In this document: one piece after another, positions 58,000-64,000 of the stretch
How the letters are laid out: each line of letters begins with the position of its first letter
Numbering within the stretch: position 1 is the first letter of the stretch
From: SVTX01 sp045653805
Lineage (GTDB): Bacteria > Bacillota > Clostridia > Oscillospirales > CAG-272
DNA: 64,000 bases
Assembly (NCBI GenBank): GCA_045653805.1
Contig: JAZOMF010000094.1
Location: 22,179-86,178, forward strand
Direction of reading: 5' to 3'
Translations under genes and position numbers: made by a program
Notes under the pieces: model-generated
The model's database searches: none
What the model saw: only the letters and a program-made list of their open reading frames with translations
Told to the model about the DNA's origin: nothing

Positions 58000-60399
58000 T
58001 TAACCTCTGATGTTGATGCCGAGCTTGAAGGAGAGATCCTTGAGTATCTTGTTAGATACCTTATCTGCCTCTTCAACTGTCAATGTGCGGTCTGGAGCGC
58101 GGAGAATTACACGGAACGAGGCGCTCTTCTTGCCCTCGCCGATCTTTTCGCCGCGGAAGATATCGAAGAGCCTAACGCCCTCGCACATCTTACCTGCCGC
58201 CTTTTCCATAACCTCTGCAATAGTGCCAACCTCAAGCTCTTCATCGCAGATGAAGGAGAAGTCGCGAGAGGTTGCGGGGAACTTGGGAAGAGCCTTGTAG
58301 TCGATAGTCATATCGGAATTGTCGAAGATGGCATCGAAGGAAAGCTCTGCCGCGTAAACGGGAAGGCTTACGTCATAGTTCTTTGCGGTGAGGGGATGGA
58401 TCTGACCGAAGATACCCAGCTCCTTACCGTCAGCGGTCATGATCTTCGCGCAACGACCGGGGTGATATGCCTTATCCTCTGAGTAGGAAACGAACTTTGC
58501 CTTTTCAATGCCTGCGGACTCGAGAATATTCTCAATAACGCCCTTGAGCTCATAGAAATCCTCGCCCTTGCCGTATGCCGCAAGAGTGATGACCTTGTTT
58601 TCCTTGGGAAGAACATTGTCGCCCTCCTGAGGAATGTAAACGGTAGCCATCTCGAAGAGACGAACATCATCGTTGGAGAAGTTAACGTTTCTTGCAACGA
58701 CCTCCATCATAGAAGGAAGCGCTGTGGTTCTCATTACGCTGGTGTCCTCGCCGAGAGGATTGGAGATAACCACGCTCTTGCGAAGAACGCTGTCCTCAGC
58801 CATTCTGATCTTATCGTAGTGCTTGGGGGAGATGAAGGAGAAGGTCTGGATCTGGTCGAAGCCCATACCGTAAAGCAGGTGCTCACAATCAACCTCATAC
58901 TGCTGCTTGGGGGTTCTGCCGCCCTGGGTGGTTTCTGCATAGATGCAGGTGGACTTGATCTTGTTGTAGCCGTAGATACGGATGATCTCCTCTGCGATGT
59001 CCTGCATGCAGGTGAGGTCATTTCTGAAGGAGGGAACGGTGATGGAGTTGCCTTCCACCTTACATTCAAGGCGCTCAAGAACGCTCTTCATGTAGTCGTA
59101 ATCAAGCTCAACGCCGAGGAACTTATTGATCTTTTCAACGTCGAGGGGAAGGATAACTGCCTCGGGCTTGGTGGGGTAAACGTCGATAGTGCCGTCAATC
59201 ACGTCACCTGCTCCAAGAAGCTGAACAAGCTCACAAGCGCGGAGAAGTCCTGCCATGCAGTTTTCGGGGTCAAGACCCTTTTCAAAACGAGCAGAGGACT
59301 CGGTTCTCATGCCGTTCTTCTTTGCTGTGACGCGAACCGAGGGGCCGGAGAAGCAAGCGGACTCAAATACAACGGTGGTGGTGCTGTCCTTGATCTCACT
59401 GTTAGCGCCGCCCATAACACCTGCAAGCGCGCAAGCCTTTGCGCTGTCAGCGATAACGAGCATAGAGTTGTCGAGGGTGTGATCCTTGTCGTCAAGAGAC
59501 TTGAAAAGCTCACCGTCAGCGGCACGGCGAACATTGATAGCGGAGCCGTCCAGCATCGCGTAGTCGAATGCGTGCATAGGCTGACCGTATTCAAGCATTA
59601 CGTAGTTGGTAATGTCAACGATGTTGTTGATGGGGCGAACACCTGCGGCACGGAGTCTCATTCTGAGCCAGAGGGGGGAGGGCGCGATCTTTACGTTCTT
59701 GACAACCTTTGCCGCATAGCGGAAGCAGAGGTCACTATCGCTGATCTTAACAGAAAGATAGTTGTCGATTTTGTCGCCGTCGCCGAGCTCTTTGACTGAG
59801 GGAGCGGGAACGTTGAAGGGCTTGTCAAAGCTGATAGCGGTCTCAGGGGCAAGACCGATAACGGAGAGACAGTCGGGGCGGTTGGAGGTGATCTCAAACT
59901 CAACAACGGTGTCATCCAGCATGAGAGCTTCCTTGATATCCATACCGATCTTGTCCTCATACTCCTTAGGGAGAATGAAGATTCCGTCCTCGATCGCATC
60001 GGGCATATCGTGGAGAGTAAGATTAAGTTCTGCAATGGAGCAGAGCATACCGTTGGAGGGAATTCCGCGGAGCTTGCCTGCCTTAATGGTAACGTCACCT
60101 GGGAGGTGCGCTACGGGAATAGCCGCGGGAACGATGTCGCCCTCGTGTACGTTCTGCGCGCCGGTAACTATCTGGGTTACCTCACTGCCGATGTCAACCT
60201 GGCAGATCCAGAGATGATCGGAGTCGGGGTGGCGTTCCATAGAAACAACCTTTGCCACCTTTACGTTCTGGATGTCCTCTCCGAGAACCTCGTAGCCCTC
60301 GACCTTACTTCCTGTGTCTGTCATTCTGTCGCAGTATTCCTTAGTGGTAATACCGTCTGTATTTGTGAAATCGTGAAGCCATTTAAGTGAAAGATTCAT
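58000..60399 (-). CDS. pheT: Phenylalanine--tRNA ligase beta subunit
   Basis: A 799-aa subunit of the alpha2-beta2 enzyme. An N-terminal EMAP-type tRNA-binding domain (about 40-150, VAKVVSMERHPDSDHLWICQVD in parts), the B3/B4 editing domain (about 210-380, RPINNIVDITNYVMLEYGQPMHAFD in parts), the B5 domain (about 400-475), a catalytic-like core, and the FDX-ACB anticodon-binding domain (about 705-799, KFPATSRDFSFIC). It lies 103 nt after pheS. Confidence 0.97.
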   Translation of the reverse strand: MNLSLKWLHDFTNTDGITTKEYCDRMTDTGSKVEGYEVLGEDIQNVKVAKVVSMERHPDSDHLWICQVDIGSEVTQIVTGAQNVHEGDIVPAAIPVAHLPGDVTIKAGKLRGIPSNGMLCSIAELNLTLHDMPDAIEDGIFILPKEYEDKIGMDIKEALMLDDTVVEFEITSNRPDCLSVIGLAPETAISFDKPFNVPAPSVKELGDGDKIDNYLSVKISDSDLCFRYAAKVVKNVKIAPSPLWLRMRLRAAGVRPINNIVDITNYVMLEYGQPMHAFDYAMLDGSAINVRRAADGELFKSLDDKDHTLDNSMLVIADSAKACALAGVMGGANSEIKDSTTTVVFESACFSGPSVRVTAKKNGMRTESSARFEKGLDPENCMAGLLRACELVQLLGAGDVIDGTIDVYPTKPEAVILPLDVEKINKFLGVELDYDYMKSVLERLECKVEGNSITVPSFRNDLTCMQDIAEEIIRIYGYNKIKSTCIYAETTQGGRTPKQQYEVDCEHLLYGMGFDQIQTFSFISPKHYDKIRMAEDSVLRKSVVISNPLGEDTSVMRTTALPSMMEVVARNVNFSNDDVRLFEMATVYIPQEGDNVLPKENKVITLAAYGKGEDFYELKGVIENILESAGIEKAKFVSYSEDKAYHPGRCAKIMTADGKELGIFGQIHPLTAKNYDVSLPVYAAELSFDAIFDNSDMTIDYKALPKFPATSRDFSFICDEELEVGTIAEVMEKAAGKMCEGVRLFDIFRGEKIGEGKKSASFRVILRAPDRTLTVEEADKVSNKILKDLSFKLGINIRG

Positions 60400-60421
60400 T
60401 TTAAACCTCCGTTGTATTTTG

Positions 60422-60445
60422 CGAATTTTGATTTATCAAAATTCG
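60422..60445 (-). repeat. A/T-rich hairpin between pheS and pheT
   Basis: CGAATTTTGA / TCAAAATTCG, a 10-bp perfect stem with a TTTA loop, 22 nt before the pheT start. There is no T run, so it is more likely a translation or RNA-processing feature than a terminator. Confidence 0.5.
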
Positions 60446-60502
60446 AGGCGTGAAACAGTGTAATATATTGTAAGATGATTGTCATTTTCACGCGACCTTT
60501 CA

Positions 60503-61525
60503 TCAGAACTGCTCGATGAAACGGACGTCATTCTCGTAGAAATGACGAATATCACCGATGTGGTATTTGAGCATTGCGATTCTCTCAACACCCATACCGA
60601 ATGCAAATCCGCTGTATTCTTCGGGGTCAATGCCGCAGTTGCGAAGCACGTTGGGGTGAACCATACCTGCGCCGAGGATCTCGATCCAGCCCTCTCCCTT
60701 GCAGAGACGGCAACCCTTACCGCCACACATAAAGCAGGAGATATCAACCTCTGCGGAGGGCTCGGTGAAGGGGAAGTGGTGAGGGCGGAAACGGATTCTG
60801 GTGTCCTCGCCGAACTCGGTCTTTGCAAATGTTTCAAGCATACCCTTAAGGTCGCCCATGGTGATGCCCTTGTCAACTACAAGGCCCTCCATCTGGTGGA
60901 AGAGAGGGGAGTGAGTTGCATCCATAGCATCGCTTCTGTAAACGCGACCGGGGGAGATTATTCTGATAGGGGGCTTCTGGTTCTCCATAGTTCTCGCCTG
61001 AACGGGAGAGGTCTGGGAACGAAGAAGGATCTTTTCGGTGATGTAGAAGGTGTCCTGAGTGTCACGCGCGGGGTGATTCTCGGGAATATTGAGCGCCTGG
61101 AAGTTGTAGTAGTCGTACTCTACCTCGGGACCCTCTGCGATAGAGAAGCCCATACCGATAAAGATCTCCTCCATGTCTCTCTGAACGAGAGTGAGGGGAT
61201 GACGGTGACCAACCTTAGCCTTCTTACCGGGAACGGTAACGTCAAGCTTTTCAGCGGCAAGCTTTGCGTCAAGAGCCGCGTCTGCGAGAGCGGTCTTCTT
61301 TGCGGTGATGGCGGATTCAATCTCTGCTCTTACCTCGTTAGCGATCTGACCAACAACGGGTCTTTCCTCGGCGGATAGCTGACCCATTCCGCGAAGAACG
61401 GCGGTAAGCTCACCCTTTTTACCGAGATACTTGATGCGAAGAGCCTCAAGAGAGGCATCGTCAATCTCGTGGGAGGTGATAGACTCAAGTGCCTCCACCT
61501 TTATGCGATTAAGTGTTTCTTTCAT
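60503..61525 (-). CDS. pheS: Phenylalanine--tRNA ligase alpha subunit
   Basis: A 340-aa catalytic subunit. After an N-terminal coiled coil (about 1-85), HPLTLVQRDMEEIFIGMGF (about 110-128), MDATHSPLFHQMEGLVVD (about 200-217), FRPHHFPFTEPSAEVDI and FGMGVERIAMLKY (about 307-319, class II motif 3) are clear. An unusual insertion with CFMCGGKGCRLCKGEG (about 260-275) carries four cysteines. Transcription is controlled by a Phe-specific T-box upstream. Confidence 0.97.
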   Translation of the reverse strand: MKETLNRIKVEALESITSHEIDDASLEALRIKYLGKKGELTAVLRGMGQLSAEERPVVGQIANEVRAEIESAITAKKTALADAALDAKLAAEKLDVTVPGKKAKVGHRHPLTLVQRDMEEIFIGMGFSIAEGPEVEYDYYNFQALNIPENHPARDTQDTFYITEKILLRSQTSPVQARTMENQKPPIRIISPGRVYRSDAMDATHSPLFHQMEGLVVDKGITMGDLKGMLETFAKTEFGEDTRIRFRPHHFPFTEPSAEVDISCFMCGGKGCRLCKGEGWIEILGAGMVHPNVLRNCGIDPEEYSGFAFGMGVERIAMLKYHIGDIRHFYENDVRFIEQF

Positions 61526-61570
61526 TTTGAAATTCCTTTCAAATATATGAGTTTAATTTTAAACAAAAAT

Positions 61571-61844
61571 AAAGTCCCGATTCTCGAAAGAGAATCGGGA
61601 CGGAAAAACATAATTTCCGCGGTACCACCCGCATTTTGGCTCTGAAAAATAACAAAGCCAACACTTTGCCTGACTCGTAACGGTGTCTGCCGTGCGCAGC
61701 TATTTGTCGAAAGATCGACTTTGACCGAGCAAGCTCCGAAGGGAAATGCCGCATTTTCGCATATATCCGCTCACACCTGTCGCGGACTCTCTGAAATATG
61801 ACTTGAAAAGGGCTGACTTCATCATAGCCTTTTTTATTTACATC
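61571..61844 (-). promoter_or_regulatory. T-box leader of pheS-pheT (specifier UUC, Phe)
   Basis: On the minus strand the T-box core GGTGGTACCGCGGAAAT (plus 61613-61629) precedes the terminator GTCCCGATTCTC / GAGAATCGGGAC (61574-61601) and its T run. Stem I contains AGAGAG, GGTGTGAGCGG and a specifier loop with CATTTCCC, giving UUC (plus 61743-61745). Uncharged tRNA-Phe is expected to stabilise the antiterminator and permit transcription. Confidence 0.95.
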
Positions 61845-61850
61845 TTATAT

Positions 61851-61879
61851 ATTATATCACTAATATTAAAATTTCGCAA
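61851..61879 (-). promoter_or_regulatory. Promoter of the pheS-pheT T-box transcript
   Basis: On the minus strand TTGCGA (61874-61879), a 17-nt spacer and TATAAT (61851-61856), starting about 7 nt before the T-box. Confidence 0.8.
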
Positions 61880-61931
61880 GAGTGCTTTTTGCAAAATAAA
61901 TCATCAAACAAAATGATGTTTTTAGTGCAAT

Positions 61932-62249
61932 TTATACAATTTGCAACACTTTGAAATAGAAAAGTGCAAAAATTGCGGCTGCTTGGATAACTATTATGAC
62001 GGGAATACCAAACATAAACTTGAAATGCTTGGTCTTGTGGCGAATGAGGAGCATCGTGATAAACATTGCCACACTTCCACCTGCTGCCGAGAGTATGAGA
62101 AGAGTTTTTTCGGGGATTCGAAGCTCCACGCGTTTTTTCTTGGAGATTTTTTTGTCGTAGAAGCAAATTATTATAGAAACTATGGAAATTATCGCTACGT
62201 ATACGATAAGGATTGACAAAACGGGATTATTCTGAATAAATTCGGGCAT
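61932..62249 (-). CDS. DUF1294 family membrane protein
   Basis: A 105-aa integral membrane protein with three helices (about 9-29, 48-65, 78-102). ICFYDKKISKKKRVELRIPEKTLLIL (in parts) and GGSVAMFITMLLIRHKTKHFKF (in parts) match the DUF1294 pattern. No function is established for the family. A palindromic module separates it from glnS on the same strand. Confidence 0.88.
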   Translation of the reverse strand: MPEFIQNNPVLSILIVYVAIISIVSIIICFYDKKISKKKRVELRIPEKTLLILSAAGGSVAMFITMLLIRHKTKHFKFMFGIPVIIVIQAAAIFALFYFKVLQIV

Positions 62250-62261
62250 TGTTTTTCTCCT

Positions 62262-62321
62262 TTTGAGAAAGTTTTTGAAAGTTGGGGAAGAAAACTTTTT
62301 TCAAACAAGTTTTCTTCCCCA
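62262..62321. repeat. Intergenic palindromic module, copy D
   Basis: TTTTGAGAAAGTTTTTGAAAG, in parts, then GGGGAAGAAAACTT (62284-62297) pairing with AAGTTTTCTTCCCC (62307-62320). It lies 14 nt after the glnS stop and can serve as its terminator. Same architecture as copies A-C. Confidence 0.8.
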
Positions 62322-62334
62322 CTATAACCTCGTT

Positions 62335-63987
62335 TTACTTTTTAGGGAAGCTGTCCTTGAGTCCTACTACGCGGTTGAAGGTGTTTTCGTTCTTGGAGTC
62401 CTTGCAGAAGTAGCCTACACGGACGAACTGGAACTTATCGCCTGCCTTTGCATCTGCAAGAGAAGGCTCAACCATAGCGCCCTCGATCTTGGTAAGAGAA
62501 TCGGGGTTGAGGAAGTCGAGATAGGTCTGTCCCTCGGGAACGAAGGCGGTGTTCTCAATGTTGAAAAGACGGTCGTAGAGCATAAGGGTCACAGGATGCG
62601 CATACTTTGCGGAGAGCCAATGAATAGTGCCCTTGATCTTTCTGCCGTCTGCGGGCATACCGTTGCCGGTCTCAAGGTCGGCGGTTGCGTGTATGCACTT
62701 GATGCTGCCGTCCTCGTTCTTCTCGATGCCCGCATATTTGATGATATATCCGCCCATAAGACGAACCTCACCCTCGGGCTTGAGACGGAAGAACTTGGGA
62801 GGGGGAACCTCTGCAAAGTCATCTGCGTCAATATATATCTCGCGAGTCATGGGAACGTCGCGTCTGCCAAGATCCTCCTTCTGGGGGTGGTTGGGCAGGC
62901 TGATCATCTCCTCCTTATCCTCGGGATAGTTATCGATAACAACCTTGATGGGATTTATGATTGCAACTCTGCGAAGAGCATTTTCGTTGAGATCGTCACG
63001 AACGCAAGCCTCAAGCTGGCGGACGTCTACTGTGTGGTCGGTGTTGGTAACTCCTGCCTCACGAACAAAGTTGAAGAGTGCCTCGGGAGTATAGCCACGT
63101 CGGCGAAGACCGCAAAGGGTAGGAAGACGAGGGTCATCCCAGCCGTCAACGTGATTTTCCTCAACAAGCTGACGAAGGTAACGCTTGGACATTACGGTGT
63201 AGGTGATGTTCATTCTGCCAAATTCCCACTGGTGGGGCTTCTGAGCGAAGCCGATCTTTTCAACTACCCAGTCATAAAGGGGACGGTGATTTCTGAACTC
63301 GCTGGAGCAGAGAGAGTGGGTAATCCCCTCAAGAGCATCCTGAATAGGGTGAGCGAAGTCGTACATGGGGTAAACGCACCATGTGTCGCCCTGGCGGTGG
63401 TGGTGAATATGCTTGATTCTGTAAATTACGGGGTCGCGGAGATAGGGGTTGTCGCTTGTAGGATCGATCTTCGCGCGAAGAGTGCGCTTGCCGTCCTCAA
63501 ACTCGCCGTTCTTCATGCTTTCAAAGAGGTCGAGGTTTTCTTCAACGGAACGGTTGCGATAGGGAGATCCCTTGCCTGCAACGGATCTGTCGGTGCCCTT
63601 ATAGTCGGTTATCTCCTCCTTGGAGAGGTCGCAAACGTATGCGTCGCCCTGCTTGATAAGCTGAACTGCAAACTCGTAGCACTTGCCGAAGTAGTCGGAG
63701 CCGTAGAATACGCCGCCTGTGGGGGTGGCACCCAGCCACTCAAGGTCTTCCCTGATGGAGCGGACGAACTCGTCGGATTCCTTTGCGGGGTTGGTATCGT
63801 CATAACGGAGATTAAAAAGACCGTTATACTTATTTGCAACGTCGGTATTAACGCAGATAGCCTTTACCGAGCCGATGTGAAGATAACCGTTAGGCTCGGG
63901 AGGAAAACGGGTGTGGATCTTGAGACCGGGGTTTGTGGTAAGGTCTGCATCTATAATTTCATGTATAAAATTGCTGTTGTTTTCCAT
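62335..63987 (-). CDS. glnS: Glutamine--tRNA ligase
   Basis: A 550-aa class I synthetase. TRFPPEPNGYLHIGSVKAI (about 26-44) contains the HIGH-type motif (HIGS), RYDDTNPAKE (about 60-69) follows the glutamine-specific pattern, and YTVMSKRYLRQL (about 263-274) is the KMSKS-type motif. The C-terminal beta-barrel anticodon-binding domain spans about 340-545. Most Firmicutes make Gln-tRNA through GatCAB, so a GlnS suggests an old acquisition; many gut Clostridia carry it. The start has AGAGGTATATCA upstream at the window edge. Confidence 0.96.
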   Translation of the reverse strand: MENNSNFIHEIIDADLTTNPGLKIHTRFPPEPNGYLHIGSVKAICVNTDVANKYNGLFNLRYDDTNPAKESDEFVRSIREDLEWLGATPTGGVFYGSDYFGKCYEFAVQLIKQGDAYVCDLSKEEITDYKGTDRSVAGKGSPYRNRSVEENLDLFESMKNGEFEDGKRTLRAKIDPTSDNPYLRDPVIYRIKHIHHHRQGDTWCVYPMYDFAHPIQDALEGITHSLCSSEFRNHRPLYDWVVEKIGFAQKPHQWEFGRMNITYTVMSKRYLRQLVEENHVDGWDDPRLPTLCGLRRRGYTPEALFNFVREAGVTNTDHTVDVRQLEACVRDDLNENALRRVAIINPIKVVIDNYPEDKEEMISLPNHPQKEDLGRRDVPMTREIYIDADDFAEVPPPKFFRLKPEGEVRLMGGYIIKYAGIEKNEDGSIKCIHATADLETGNGMPADGRKIKGTIHWLSAKYAHPVTLMLYDRLFNIENTAFVPEGQTYLDFLNPDSLTKIEGAMVEPSLADAKAGDKFQFVRVGYFCKDSKNENTFNRVVGLKDSFPKK

Positions 63988-64000
63988 TGATATACCTCTT

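Noticed and set aside
62263..63990. A 575-codon plus-strand frame opposite glnS
   Set aside because: Antisense shadow; glnS motifs are unambiguous on the other strand.

Overview
The window reads as a chromosomal segment of an anaerobic, spore-forming Firmicute of class Clostridia. It carries spo0A, a ytfJ-type sporulation gene, the infC-rpmI-rplT and rnc-smc-ftsY clusters in Clostridia-like order, a Phe T-box, a yybP-ykoY-type manganese riboswitch, and many SigA promoters of the form TTGACA-17-TATAAT. An Oscillospirales-like gut lineage is my guess from gene content and intergenic repeats; it is not proven. Gene density is high, there is no rRNA and no CRISPR array, and one small transposon-like insertion (RAYT) is present.

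Layout. 1-6200: a Gly/His-rich membrane protein, a tRNA-Ser(UGA) with an odd structured leader, an FAD oxidoreductase, an esterase/nitroreductase operon, and a RAYT element bracketed by and containing its own palindromic repeats. 6200-13600: a metalloprotease and PepF, then a divergent metal-transport locus in which a P-type cation ATPase sits behind a manganese riboswitch and a CNNM/CorC exporter sits behind a short acidic leader ORF and a terminator-like hairpin. 13700-23200: aspartate-semialdehyde dehydrogenase, a sigma factor paired with a membrane-anchored M23 protein, recA-recX, DAHP synthase, prmC-ddl. 23200-28300: a large glycoside-hydrolase-like protein, a HAD phosphatase and spo0A. 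28200-37100, all on the minus strand: a pseudouridine synthase, a D,D-carboxypeptidase, ytfJ, a DUF2953 protein, scpB-scpA, a site-2 protease, engB and lon. 37100-39000: a possible small RNA with its own promoter opposite the infC leader, then infC (apparent ATA start)-rpmI-rplT. 39100-55700: a long plus-strand housekeeping run, trmH-like, dprA, topA, trmFO, plsX, rnc, an Elp3-like radical SAM gene, smc, ftsY, rdgB, yhbY, nadD, yqeK, rsfS. 55700-64000, minus strand: an unknown membrane protein, ruvX, an RNHCP protein, a DUF896 protein, pheS-pheT behind a T-box, a DUF1294 protein and glnS.

How it fits together. Most of the window is translation, chromosome maintenance (SMC-ScpAB, RecA-RecX, TopA, DprA, RuvX) and envelope synthesis (Ddl, D,D-carboxypeptidase, PlsX). 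The parts most worth following are regulatory RNAs: the paired metal-transporter leaders at 11500-12100, the tRNA-like leader at 1319-1425, the RNA candidate at 37281-37398, the infC attenuator, and a family of intergenic hairpins with a shared flanking motif.
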